A stretch of 36,841 bases of DNA from Deltaproteobacteria bacterium. GTDB taxonomy: Bacteria > Desulfobacterota > Desulfarculia > Adiutricales > Adiutricaceae. Location: contig JAITKA010000163.1 of the NCBI GenBank assembly GCA_031278635.1, forward strand, positions 1 through 36,841, in the 5' to 3' direction. Both the position numbers and the translations under genes were made by a program. Within the stretch, counting starts at the first letter, position 1. The number at the start of each line of letters is the position of its first letter. The notes under the pieces are model-generated. The model was not told where the DNA came from. It was given only the letters and a program-made list of their open reading frames with translations, and did not search any database. Below are positions 1 to 8,292 of this stretch, piece after piece.

Positions 1-39
1 TCCCTCGACGAGATAAAGCGCATAGCCGCCGCCCTTTAG
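1..39 (+). CDS. 3' end of a small unknown protein (partial, cut by window edge)
   Basis: Only the last 12 codons and the TAG stop are visible; they read SLDEIKRIAAAL. The same codons, with one base different, end the complete gene at 103-459, so this is the tail of its upstream paralogue. The function is unknown. The assignment rests on the near-identity (38 of 39 bases) and on the shared frame and stop. Confidence 0.7.
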   Translation, partial: SLDEIKRIAAAL

Positions 40-102
40 CCGCTTGGGCCAAAGCGGGCGGGGCCCGCGAGGCTCGCGGCCAGGGACGGGGAGGATTTTG
101 AA

Positions 103-459
103 ATGCAATACATGAGTGAGCGCAAAAGGCGCGAGTTTATAAGATTTCTTGAAAAATTAGGCCCCAAGGGAGCCAAGGATTTGCTCTCCGAGGCGGTGGG
201 CAAGGCGGCCGACGAATTGATCCAACTGCACGAGGAAGGTATCGAACCCGGGGAACGGTTCATGGTGGAGACGCTGGGGAAGGAGCTCGACAAGGCGATC
301 CGGGGTTTGACCGGGGCGGGGACGGGCAAGAAGGCCGTCAATGATCCCGCCGTGAAACTGGCCCAAAAACTCCTGCGGCAAAAAGTCTCCCACGCCTGCG
401 TCGCCGATCTTACCCACCTCTCCCTCGACGAGATAAAGCGCATAGCCGCCGACCTTTAG
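103..459 (+). CDS. Small unknown protein, 118 aa, second copy of a tandem pair
   Basis: I do not recognise the family. The protein is charged and predicted mostly helical, with no signal peptide or membrane segment, so probably cytoplasmic. It opens with a basic stretch (MSERKRREF), has an acidic/helical middle and ends SLDEIKRIAADL. The start is ATG 103 with a GGGGAGG Shine-Dalgarno about 8 bases upstream; ATG 112 is a possible alternative. Codon use is GC-rich like the neighbouring genes, which supports real coding. The upstream paralogue has almost the same C-terminus, so the pair arose by recent duplication or is kept similar by gene conversion. Tandem small paralogues of this kind can be immunity or antitoxin proteins, but nothing in the sequence shows that. 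Confidence 0.65.
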   Translation: MQYMSERKRREFIRFLEKLGPKGAKDLLSEAVGKAADELIQLHEEGIEPGERFMVETLGKELDKAIRGLTGAGTGKKAVNDPAVKLAQKLLRQKVSHACVADLTHLSLDEIKRIAADL

Positions 460-898
460 CCGCCCGGGCCAAAGCGGCCGCGGCCGATGGGCCCGGGTGG
501 GCCCGGGTGGGGTTTCGTGGAAACGGGGGCGAAAAGCGGGAAGGTTAGGGATATCGTAACGTTAAGCCGGATACCTGAGGCATATTTGGGAAAATTTTCG
601 GTATCATGCGGCAAAATGGGTTTTTTTTGCATCGATTATGGGTACGGGGCGGGCATTCAGTCGTCAATGAGGGGATAATCATCTCGCCCAAGGCTAGCGT
701 TCGGTCCCATGATACGGGAAAAAATAATTTTTTATTTTTTTCGCGTTTTGTGGCATTTAGGGCTTGATCGCTAATTTCGTTGAAATTATTATTACCCTCA
801 TAGCCATAGGTTAGGCCTTAAGGGGGCCTGGCTTGGGTGGGGGAGGTTGTGCGTGATTGGCGGCCAAGCCGCCCGGTAGTGGCGATTGTCAAGATATA

Positions 899-907
899 TG
901 GTATAAT
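899..907 (+). promoter_or_regulatory. Extended -10 promoter (TGgTATAAT)
   Basis: TG-N-TATAAT, a perfect -10 hexamer (902-907) with the TGN extension, in an AT-rich stretch about 280 bases before the leucine-rich-repeat gene. I see no good -35 at 17-bp spacing, which is acceptable for an extended -10. It would give a long leader of about 270 nt. Confidence 0.45.
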
Positions 908-1029
908 GGGTTCGTTCTGACGGCATAACGTTTGAGCGTATTATTTTGAATCACGAGAAAGGCGAACGGCCGTGACGCGGTCGGGCAAGCCCTTGGCCCC
1001 AGGCCGATAGCCAGGGGGGCTTCCCGGTT

Positions 1030-1056
1030 GGGCCTTGCCGCGTTTTGGCAAGGCCC
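1030..1056 (+). promoter_or_regulatory. Leader hairpin, 10-bp perfect stem
   Basis: GGGCCTTGCC (1030-1039), loop GCGTTTT, GGCAAGGCCC (1047-1056). It is in the untranslated leader of the LRR gene, not followed by a T-run, so more likely an mRNA stability or translation element than a terminator. Its presence argues against translation starting at the in-frame ATG 1035. Confidence 0.5.
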
Positions 1057-1187
1057 GGGGCCCCGTGAAAGAGATTTTTGGGCCATCACGGGATTTCCCC
1101 GGGCCATGGCGCGGGGGGCGCCGATCGCCGGGGCCGTTTCGCCCAGTTCCCGCCCCGATGCCGAGTCGGGGGCGCTTAGGTCGCTTC

Positions 1188-3179
1188 ATGAGAAAAAAGT
1201 TGGAGGTGTTTGATCCGCAATCGGTTAGCGCTTTGGCTAACCTGTGCCGGGGCCATCCGGAGGCGGGGATCAAATGGGACCTCAAGGATCCTAACAAGGT
1301 GGTCGTGACCGGCCAAGAGGCTTTGGGCATGAAAGTCGACGGCGGTCGCCTGACGAGGCTCGAGCTGTCAAACGACATGCTTGAGGGGGTCTTGTCCCTA
1401 AGGGGAATGCCGGGACTTTCGCACCTGAAGGTAAGTTGCCCGCGGGTGACCAAGGTCACCGTCGACGACATGCCGGATCTGACGACCCTGACCCTCGATA
1501 ACCTCCTTTTGGAAAAATACCGGGACAGCCTGTCGCTGGGCGATCTGCCCAAGCTGACCTCGCTGCGGGTAACCCGCTGCGGGCTGGACGACCTAAAACC
1601 CCTGGGCCACCTGGTTGGCCTTAAGTCCCTGGATCTGGGCGCCAACCGGGTCAAATCGCTGTCGCCCTTGGCCGGGCTGGCAAACCTGACCAAATTGATC
1701 CTTTCGTCCAACGCCATCGTGGACGTTAGCCCCCTTGCGGGCTTAGGTTCCCTGAAAGAGATAGATCTGTCCGGCAATTCGCTGCCAAGTTTGGGTGATC
1801 TCGCCCGAATATCCAGTTTAAGGATACTATCGGCCAACGACAATCCCCTGGCCGGCGGCGAGACCCTGGGGGCCTTTACCCGCCTCCACACCCTTCGCCT
1901 CTGCGGCGTGGGGCTGGGCGCCCTGGTGGGCCTGGGCGAGCTCAGGAAGCTTCAGGGCCTTGAGCTAAGGGAAAACGACATCGAGGACCTGGGTTTCCTG
2001 TCGGGCCTGACCGCCCTCAGGTATCTCGATTTGAGCGACAACAAGGTCAAGAGCCTGGAGGGCCTGAAAAACAACGTCGACATCCGTCGCCTGAACCTCT
2101 CGAACAACCAGATATCCGACATCACCCCCCTGCGCTTCCTGAAGCGCCTCACGGAACTCAATCTCGCCTACAACCTGGTCGACGATCTGATCGGCCTGTG
2201 CATGCTGCCGCTCCTTGAGGATCTGGACCTTAGATCCAACAAGATCCTGAGCATCGAGCCGCTGCGGTCGCTCCCCCGCCTGACCAAGGTCAACCTCTCC
2301 AACAACAGCTACCTGGACGAGGAGGTCATGGAGGGCCTTCTGACCGATCTCGAGGCGGCCCTGAACAAGGCCTTCGTGGAGGAATACCGGCGGAACGGCG
2401 GGATAGAGGGGGCGATCTCCAGGATGGGCAAGCTGCCGGAGGACCCCAAGCTGCGGGCCCAGCTTTACGTCAATTTCTTCGGGCGGATGCTGGCCGACGA
2501 GATGATCGAGTATAACCGGAACCTCCAGAAGGCCCAGGCCGCCGCCAGCGAGCGGGAGGCCAAGGACAAGGCGGCCAGGGGCGAGGGGGCCGAGGGGTCC
2601 GGTGACGAGGACCCCGACAACGCCCGTCTGGTCTCCGAGCTCCGCAGGCTTCTGGGGGACGACGGGACGAGCGACCTGGGCGAGCTCATAGCCAAGGCCT
2701 GCGAGCCCAACCCCGACGAGCCCCCGGACGAGGGGGTGGTCTACGATTCCCTGGACGAGGTCGAGGGCCTGCCCCAGGAGCTCCTGGACATCCTCAGGCA
2801 GCTGGGCGGCGAGCCGACCATGGTCAAGGTCAAGACGGTCAAGAGGGGGGTCAGCGGCGGCGGCGGGCTCCCGGATCTGCCCAAGGGCACCATAGTCATC
2901 CGCTGCCAGGTCGAGGCCACGCCCGGCGAGGGCCGCGGGGAGGACGACCAGGGCGAGGGAATCGGCGACGACCAGGGCGGGCGCCACCCTTTCCGCGGGC
3001 CCGCGGGCCCCCCGGCCAACGGCCGCTTCCCCCACGGGGCCGACCCCACCTTCCCCTTCATAAGGCGCAAGACCGGGCCTGGCAACACCCTCAGCCGCCG
3101 TGACCAGGAGGAGTACAACGACATGGAGAGGCGGTTTTTCCTCCTCAGCTACAACCCGGCGAAATTTTCCCTCCACTGA
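1188..3179 (+). CDS. Leucine-rich-repeat protein, SDS22/internalin-like repeats, 663 aa
   Basis: Residues ~90-380 are a run of about a dozen 21-23-residue leucine-rich repeats of the SDS22/LRR_4 type (LxxLxLxxNxIxDLxPLxxL), with the Asn ladder conserved. These fold into a curved solenoid for protein-protein binding. The C-terminal ~280 residues hold a helical segment, then acidic Glu/Asp/Gly-rich stretches and a Pro/Gly-rich tail with no family I recognise. There is no signal peptide, membrane segment or sorting motif, so it should act in the cytoplasm, unlike secreted internalins. The start was taken as ATG 1188 (MRKKLEVFDP); the frame stays open upstream to ATG 1035, but that part lies in a hairpin-rich leader with low-complexity Pro/Gly/Arg. 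The gene ends at a terminator shared with the convergent pirin gene. The partner protein cannot be deduced. Confidence 0.8.
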   Translation: MRKKLEVFDPQSVSALANLCRGHPEAGIKWDLKDPNKVVVTGQEALGMKVDGGRLTRLELSNDMLEGVLSLRGMPGLSHLKVSCPRVTKVTVDDMPDLTTLTLDNLLLEKYRDSLSLGDLPKLTSLRVTRCGLDDLKPLGHLVGLKSLDLGANRVKSLSPLAGLANLTKLILSSNAIVDVSPLAGLGSLKEIDLSGNSLPSLGDLARISSLRILSANDNPLAGGETLGAFTRLHTLRLCGVGLGALVGLGELRKLQGLELRENDIEDLGFLSGLTALRYLDLSDNKVKSLEGLKNNVDIRRLNLSNNQISDITPLRFLKRLTELNLAYNLVDDLIGLCMLPLLEDLDLRSNKILSIEPLRSLPRLTKVNLSNNSYLDEEVMEGLLTDLEAALNKAFVEEYRRNGGIEGAISRMGKLPEDPKLRAQLYVNFFGRMLADEMIEYNRNLQKAQAAASEREAKDKAARGEGAEGSGDEDPDNARLVSELRRLLGDDGTSDLGELIAKACEPNPDEPPDEGVVYDSLDEVEGLPQELLDILRQLGGEPTMVKVKTVKRGVSGGGGLPDLPKGTIVIRCQVEATPGEGRGEDDQGEGIGDDQGGRHPFRGPAGPPANGRFPHGADPTFPFIRRKTGPGNTLSRRDQEEYNDMERRFFLLSYNPAKFSLH

Positions 3180-3204
3180 CGGGCCGCCCGCCCGCGCCCC
3201 AAGC

Positions 3205-3235
3205 CAAAAAACCGGCCCCCAAGGGCCGGTTTTTC
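3205..3235. terminator. Bidirectional intrinsic terminator between LRR and pirin genes
   Basis: A run of A, then an ACCGGCCC / GGGCCGGT stem with a short loop, then TTTTT. The A-run on one side and T-run on the other let it work for both convergent genes (stops at 3179 and 3272). Confidence 0.85.
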
Positions 3236-3271
3236 GCGTTCGGGGGGCGGGATGCCGCCCCCGGGGGTGGT

Positions 3272-4099
3272 TTACTTGATGAAGGTGCCCCGGTTGAGCT
3301 CGACGAAGGCTTGCTCGAGCTCCCCCTCGGTGTTCATGACTATGGGGCCGCCCCAGGCCACGGGCTCGTTGAGCTTGGGGCCGGAGAAATAGATGAGCCT
3401 TGAGGGCTCGCCCTTGGTCTCAAGCTCGATGCGGTCCCCCGGCCCGTAAAGGACGGCGGTCTTGACCTCGAAATCGTGGCCGGCCGTCCTGACGGGGCCC
3501 TCGACCAGGAAGACGAAGACGTTGTCGGTGGGGATGGTGTCGATCTCGAAGAGGCTCCCGGGCTTTATGGAGACGTCGTAAAGGGTGGCCTGGACGTATT
3601 TCGGGGTCACGCCCTTGGTGCCCTTGTAATGGCCGGAGATGACCCTTACCGTGGCCGGCCCATCCGTGACCACGGGGATCATGTCCTTTTTGATGTCAAA
3701 GTACCGGGGCTCGGCCATTTTGTCCTTCCTGGGCAGGTTGAGCCAGATCTGGAGGCCCAGCATGCGCTTGGAGGCCTGGGGCATCTCCTGGTGCATGATG
3801 CCGCTCCCGGCGGTCATCCACTGGCTCTCGCCGGAGTTGATGGCCCCCTTGTTGCCGAGGCTGTCCTCGTGGAGCATCTGGCCCTCAATGAGGTAGGTGA
3901 TGGTCTCGATGCCCCGGTGGGGGTGGTAGGGGAAGCCCTTGACGTACAGCGACGGGTCGGTGGCGTCGAAGGAATCCAGCATCAAAAAGGGATCGTAGTC
4001 CTGGACCGTGTCGTTGCCCAAAACCCTGACCAGGTGCACGCCGGCACCGTCCACTGTTTGCCGCCCTTTGACGGCCCTCTTAAATTCGCGATATGCCAT
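3272..4099 (-). CDS. Pirin family protein, 275 aa
   Basis: A bicupin of the pirin family. The N-terminal cupin carries the metal site: H59 and H61 in YHPHRGIET, H103 and E105 in GIMHQEMP, matching the two-His + His/Glu iron site of human pirin and E. coli YhhW. The second cupin (residues ~150-265) is intact. Some bacterial pirins have quercetin 2,3-dioxygenase activity and others bind enzyme partners, so the substrate here is unknown. It is a soluble cytoplasmic protein of normal length for the family. Start ATG 4099 with an AAAGGCGGA-type ribosome site upstream. It is probably transcribed alone: a terminator follows and the gap to the next minus-strand gene is about 155 bases. Confidence 0.93.
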   Translation of the reverse strand: MAYREFKRAVKGRQTVDGAGVHLVRVLGNDTVQDYDPFLMLDSFDATDPSLYVKGFPYHPHRGIETITYLIEGQMLHEDSLGNKGAINSGESQWMTAGSGIMHQEMPQASKRMLGLQIWLNLPRKDKMAEPRYFDIKKDMIPVVTDGPATVRVISGHYKGTKGVTPKYVQATLYDVSIKPGSLFEIDTIPTDNVFVFLVEGPVRTAGHDFEVKTAVLYGPGDRIELETKGEPSRLIYFSGPKLNEPVAWGGPIVMNTEGELEQAFVELNRGTFIK

Positions 4100-4227
4100 G
4101 TTGTTCGTTTATCCGCCTTTCTTTCTGGGGCCGTAAATTTGTGGCCCCGGTTGGCATGGCCGTCCCGGTGCGGGATCGGCCCCTTGCGTAGGTAAGTTCG
4201 CTCGTTCGCTCACCCGTTTCGTCATAC

Positions 4228-4249
4228 GGCGCCGAAAGGGGCGCCTTTT
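4228..4249. terminator. Possible terminator hairpin downstream of the AAA-ATPase-like gene
   Basis: GGCGCC - GAAAGG - GGCGCC followed by TTTT on the plus strand. It lies just after the stop of the minus-strand gene ending at 4255, but the T-run is on the plus side only, so it is a weak terminator for that gene. Confidence 0.3.
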
Positions 4250-4254
4250 CGTCG

Positions 4255-5943
4255 TTAGCCTTTGCCGTAAACGGCTTTCACCACGGAGTCGCCGTGGACG
4301 ACCAGGGCCGCCGGGGTGACGGCGAAGCCGCCCTCCCTGAGGCGCCTGACCCGCCCGGAGCCCTCGATCCGGCCCAGATAGGCCATGGCCGGGCCGGACA
4401 GCCTCTCCTCCAGGGCGAGGATTTCCTCGGAGGGGTAGCGCCACTCCTCTTCCCCCGGCTCGTCGTCGCGGTTGCCGGGCCCCGGGACCGGGACGGGGAG
4501 CCTGTGGTGGCTCATGCCGATGGCAAGGTAAGCCCCGTCGCCGGTTTTCATCAGGCAGTCCACGGTTTCCCGGGCGCCGTGGCCCTCCGGGGCCGGGAAG
4601 GTATGGCCCAGGGTCAGGGCCAGGTAGGAGAATATCCGGCCGTAATGCTCGGAGGGCGTGCCCTCGGACTTGGCGTGCTTAAGGGACGCGAGGAGTCTCT
4701 TGAAGGCCAGGGCGGTCACGCGGGCGTTTTGGTTTTTGAGGGATTTCAGTATCTGATCCATTTCCCCCCAGAGCTGGCCCGGCTTGAGGTTATATTCCTT
4801 GGCCATGCAGTGGATCAGGAGCGACCACCGGGCGGACAGGTTGGGCATGTCCAGTTTGTGGACGATCCCGCCCTTGCGCCTGGACGTCCTGGAGACGGAA
4901 AGGTAGCCGGTCTGGGACAGGGCCGGGAGCGGGGCCACGTCCGCGGGGTCGATGACGTTTTCCGCCTGGTCGAGGGACAGCTCGCCGTCGGTCAGGCGCT
5001 TGACCAAATCGTGCTTTTTGGCGAGGTTCACCAGGAAGGGCGGGGTTTTGGGGGTTTGCCAGAAATTATTGAGCTCCTTGGCCCGGAAGAACTGGAGGAG
5101 GCGGAAGAGGTTTATCAGCTTGGTCTTCCCGTCCCAGGAGTAGCCGCCGTACCAGTCCAGGAGATCGGCCCTGAGCCTGTCCTGGCCCGGCTTGCCGGGG
5201 CAGATGCCCTCGGTCTCCAGGGCGGACAGGACCACCTCCAGGTAGGGCGGGAATCGGAGGTCGAACTCCTCGACCGTCAGGCCGCATATGGGGGCGTAAG
5301 CCGGGTCGAAGGTGATGTCCCTTAAGGCGTCCTGGCCAGGGAAAAGGGCCTGGGGGTCGAAGCGGCAGACGCCGGCGTAAAAAACGAAGCGGAGGCTGTC
5401 CTTGGCCGCCAGCGGGACGCCGTAGAGGGCGACCAGCTGCTCCCATATGGCCGGGAGGTTATCGGGGTGGGTCACGTTGCCGATGATCGGCAGATCGTAC
5501 TCGTCGATCAGGACGACCACCTTCCGGCGGTGGGCCAGCTCGAGATCGACGATGAAAGAGTGGAATATCTCGGCCGGGGTCTGGCCCCTGACCTGCAGGT
5601 TCGCCGCTTTTATTTTTTTCGTCAGGACGGCCGTCAGCGTCTGGGCGAAATTTTCCGGCGTCTTGCAGTTCACCTTGGCCATGTCCAGGTGGATGATGGG
5701 GTAAGGCTCCCATTCGCACTGCTGATCGTAAAGCCACAGGCCCTTGAACAGCTTTTTCCGGCCAGCGAAGATACTTTTTATGGTACTGAGCAAGAGGGTT
5801 TTGCCGAATCTTTTAGGTCTGGTGAGCAGTATCGGGTCGGTGTGCTGGGTTAATTCATGGATATATTTAGTTTTATCAATGTAAAGAAAACCCCCGTGCC
5901 TAATTTTCTCGAATGTATATATACCTAATGGTAATTTATTCAT
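4255..5943 (-). CDS. AAA-ATPase-like / PD-(D/E)XK superfamily protein, degenerate nuclease motif, 562 aa
   Basis: The N-terminal domain is the AAA-ATPase-like family (PF09820 type): the opening LPLGIYTFEKIR..FLYIDKT, the P-loop variant RPKRFGKT (42-49), Walker B LIDEYD (145-150), the ICGLTVEEF block (~219-227) and WYGGYSWDG (264-272). The C-terminus (~420-562) aligns with the PD-(D/E)XK nuclease domain usually fused to it. The first acid, D462 in ETVDCL, is present, but the expected E-x-K appears as I475-G-M477, so nuclease activity is probably lost. These genes are often multicopy in gut anaerobes; the role is not established, with mobile-element or defence functions often proposed. The first ~65 codons are visibly more AT-rich than the rest, suggesting a mosaic gene or recent transfer. 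The start ATG 5943 fits the conserved N-terminus. Confidence 0.85.
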   Translation of the reverse strand: MNKLPLGIYTFEKIRHGGFLYIDKTKYIHELTQHTDPILLTRPKRFGKTLLLSTIKSIFAGRKKLFKGLWLYDQQCEWEPYPIIHLDMAKVNCKTPENFAQTLTAVLTKKIKAANLQVRGQTPAEIFHSFIVDLELAHRRKVVVLIDEYDLPIIGNVTHPDNLPAIWEQLVALYGVPLAAKDSLRFVFYAGVCRFDPQALFPGQDALRDITFDPAYAPICGLTVEEFDLRFPPYLEVVLSALETEGICPGKPGQDRLRADLLDWYGGYSWDGKTKLINLFRLLQFFRAKELNNFWQTPKTPPFLVNLAKKHDLVKRLTDGELSLDQAENVIDPADVAPLPALSQTGYLSVSRTSRRKGGIVHKLDMPNLSARWSLLIHCMAKEYNLKPGQLWGEMDQILKSLKNQNARVTALAFKRLLASLKHAKSEGTPSEHYGRIFSYLALTLGHTFPAPEGHGARETVDCLMKTGDGAYLAIGMSHHRLPVPVPGPGNRDDEPGEEEWRYPSEEILALEERLSGPAMAYLGRIEGSGRVRRLREGGFAVTPAALVVHGDSVVKAVYGKG

Positions 5944-7440
5944 ATATTTTCTCTTGGAAAAGATTTATATTTTAAATTCACTTAAGCCGTATAGTAAAAC
6001 TAACTATTACAGACTCATGAATTTGATTATGGTTATAAGGCCAGCGTCACGCCGCCACGTTCACGGGAACGGGCCCTTTTGGCGAACTAACGGGACCAAA
6101 ATTTAGGAACCAAAAATCTTGGGCCAAATTGGTTAACGTTCTTGTCAAATAATCCGGTCGCGAGAACTTTACCGGAAAATCGGAGGCTTTATGATGATTG
6201 CCGCGGCCAACGCGGCAATTGGAATCATTATACACCCTGAAATAAAATAATGACAGTTTCCTGAATGTCAATGGCCCCCTTTAAATCCGCCCGGCCCAAT
6301 CCGGCCCGAAGGGTACGGCCAAATAAGGCCCAGGGGCTTTTTTCCGCCCATCCGGGATGGCCCCCAAGTACGGCCCCTAAGTGGGGCCCGGGACCGATGG
6401 GCCTGGCCCCTACTTAGGGGCCGTTTGACCATAGGTGGAAGGCGATGGCTAAATTTGTGTGTGGCCTTTGGCTAAAAGGGGGAAAAATTCATGACCCCCA
6501 AGCCTAAGTCGACCACTCTGTGGAGACATTATCCGCGACTAATGATAGCTTGATAGAAAAGCCGTAACGTGCTAGTATTTTTTAGTTGGCTGGCCCTTAA
6601 CTAGCCCTTAAGTCTAACATTGAGGACCTAGGGACTGGATTTTCGGCCCGCGCCGCTGGCCGGCTTTAAGAATAACCCAGACTGGTCCCGATATGGACTC
6701 TTTTCGTCCAGTTTGTCTTAAATTAGCCCTAACGCCATTTCGATAGGCGCAAAAAGACGCATCCGTTCCAATCGGCAATGATGGTCTCACATTGGGAAGC
6801 CCGCCCCGCGCCCCTTCCGGCCTGGGCCTGGCGCAGGCCATTGGGGGCGCGGGGCGTGATTTTACTTGTGGCTTAAGATCGATTATGCTACAATACAAAC
6901 ATAAAAATTCTATGTTAGGAGTAAGATATTAATTATATATATTATTGATTAGTAATTTAGATGTTAGATAATAATATATCTTTGATGAGCAAATTTGATA
7001 AGTGTTTTGGCTGACGATTAACTGTAATTGATAATTATTGATATTAATTTTGTTTTTTGAATGTATAATCTAATGTAAATGTTTGTTTGGATAAGGTATA
7101 GGTAGCCGTCTATCTTTATTTTGATTGATATGCAATAAGCGTGAAATTTTTTACGGAAATTGCGTTTTGTTTGCTTGCGGGGAAACTTTTTAGTGGTTTT
7201 GGGCGATAAGGGTAAGGAAACGAAACGCCTGGAACCGTCCGGGTGGAAGGATTGTGGGACTGGCCGGGGGAGACGGCCAATAAAATAAGGCCAAACGGGT
7301 GGCCGAGGGCTTTTTTTCCTTGCGGTGGGGATGGATTTTGGCCTGGGATGGTAGGCCGTTGTCCGGAAAGGGGCCTTGTTTTCGGGGTTTCCGTGGGCCT
7401 GACGTCCAGAATTATTTAAAAACCTAAGGTTTTTCTAAAA
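5944..7440. other. 1.5-kb intergenic region without a supported gene
   Basis: It contains a moderately GC-rich part (6040-6880) with many GGCC-rich inverted repeats, including the nested palindrome at 6371-6423, and an AT-rich part (6890-7180). Short open frames at 6047-6271 and 6614-6898 (minus) have poor codon bias and no ribosome site. The final ~90 bases carry the motility promoter. Confidence 0.5.
6371..6423. repeat. Nested inverted repeats (cruciform-like)
   Basis: Arm 1 (6371-6388) and arm 2 (6405-6423) are near-perfect inverted repeats of each other built on CGGCCCCTAAGT-GGGGCC. Each arm is also a hairpin by itself: GGCCCC-TAAGT-GGGGCC and GGCCCCTA-CT-TAGGGGCC. The segment can therefore form one long stem or two small ones. 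No T-run follows. Confidence 0.6.
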
Positions 7441-7458
7441 TTAGGCACATAATTTGCT
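7418..7458 (+). promoter_or_regulatory. Sigma-54 (RpoN) promoter of the motility operon
   Basis: GGCACATAATTTGC (7444-7457) has the GG-N10-GC spacing and the GGCAC...TTGCT letters of the -24/-12 sigma-54 promoter. It is about 85 bases before motA. An AAAAACC-TAA-GGTTTTT inverted repeat (7418-7434) sits 10 bases upstream. Activator sites for an NtrC/FlrC-type enhancer-binding protein would be expected further upstream but were not identified. Confidence 0.65.
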
Positions 7459-7527
7459 AGAGATTTTCATGGGAGCTTTTAGGGACAACTCTCTTCACAA
7501 GTTTCGGAGCCCAAGCAAGGTGAGCCC

Positions 7528-8292
7528 ATGGATGTCGCAACCATAATCGGTATTTTCTCGTCGGTCGGCCTTTTGGTCATTTCCATCAACATGGGCGTGG
7601 GGGTCATGGCCTTTTTGGACCTGCCGTCGCTCATGATCGTCGTCGGTGGGACGGCCTGCGCCACGATGATTAACTACCCGCTGAGGGATTGCCTGAACAC
7701 GCTGTCGATCCTGAAAAACGCCTTCGTCACGAGGACGGTCACGGTAACCGACATCATCACCGGGTTCATCACGTTTTCGGCCAAGGCCCGCAAGGAGGGT
7801 CTGTTGTCCCTGGAGAACGACATCGCCGGCGTCTCGGACGTTTTTTTGCAAAAGGGCCTCCAGCTGACCGTGGACGGCCTTGAGCCCCAGGCCATAGTCG
7901 ATATTTTGGAGACCGAGATATCGTTCCAGGAATCGAGGCACCGATTGGGGGCCGACATTTTCCAGGCCATGGGGGCCTTCGCCCCGGCCTTCGGCATGCT
8001 GGGGACCCTCATCGGGCTCATTTCCATGCTGCAGCAGATGGACGACCCCTCGGCCATCGGGCCGGCCATGAGCGTGGCCCTGGTCACCACCTTTTACGGG
8101 GCCATACTGGCCAACGTCGTCTTCGTCCCCATATCGGGCAAGCTGCGGGCCCGCTCGCAATCGGAGACGATGGTCAAGGAACTCATAGTCCAGGGCATAC
8201 TGGCCCTGTGCCGGGGCGATAACCCCCGGATAATCGAGCAGAAACTCCACGCCTTCATCCCGCCCTCGGCCCGCATCTCGGCCTTTAGGTGA
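7528..8292 (+). CDS. motA: Flagellar stator protein MotA, 254 aa
   Basis: Inner-membrane stator subunit that with MotB forms the ion channel driving flagellar rotation. Four membrane segments are visible: ~2-22, ~30-50, and the pair ~150-172 and ~183-203. The cytoplasmic loop between segments 2 and 3 carries the charged stretch that contacts FliG. The conserved segment-3 block reads APAFGMLGTLIGLISML, and the segment-4 block has TTFYGAILANVVFVPISGKL. Length is typical. Start ATG 7528 with AAGGTGAG ribosome site. The stop overlaps the GTG start of the first motB by 4 bases (GTGA), so the two are translationally coupled. It is the first gene of the operon, behind a sigma-54-type promoter. Confidence 0.95.
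   Translation: MDVATIIGIFSSVGLLVISINMGVGVMAFLDLPSLMIVVGGTACATMINYPLRDCLNTLSILKNAFVTRTVTVTDIITGFITFSAKARKEGLLSLENDIAGVSDVFLQKGLQLTVDGLEPQAIVDILETEISFQESRHRLGADIFQAMGAFAPAFGMLGTLIGLISMLQQMDDPSAIGPAMSVALVTTFYGAILANVVFVPISGKLRARSQSETMVKELIVQGILALCRGDNPRIIEQKLHAFIPPSARISAFR

Larger units (their letters stand above)
1..480 (+). repeat. Tandem duplication of a small gene with its 3' flank
   Basis: Bases 1-39 match 421-459 with one mismatch (C versus A in the third-last codon). The next ~20 bases (40-60 versus 460-480) are also similar, sharing CCGC..GGGCCAAAGCGG. The duplicated unit therefore includes the gene and some downstream sequence, with a period of about 420 bp. The rest of the first copy is outside the window. 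Confidence 0.7.
460..1187. other. Intergenic region with promoter and leader of the LRR gene
   Basis: No convincing gene. It starts GC-rich, with a 10-bp unit (GGGCCCGGGT) repeated twice at about 488-508, then becomes AT-rich (about 700-800), then holds an extended -10 promoter (899-907) and a GC-rich leader with a strong hairpin (1030-1056). A short open frame at 487-678 runs across the repeat and a T-run and lacks a ribosome binding site. Confidence 0.5.

Noticed and set aside
487-678. Short plus-strand frame after the small paralogue
   Set aside because: Starts within a 10-bp GC repeat, no ribosome site, crosses a T-run; codon use unlike real genes here.
1035-1187. N-terminal extension of the LRR protein from ATG 1035
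   Set aside because: Would translate through a 10-bp perfect hairpin and gives a Pro/Gly/Arg low-complexity lead; ATG 1188 gives a cleaner start, though its ribosome site is weak.
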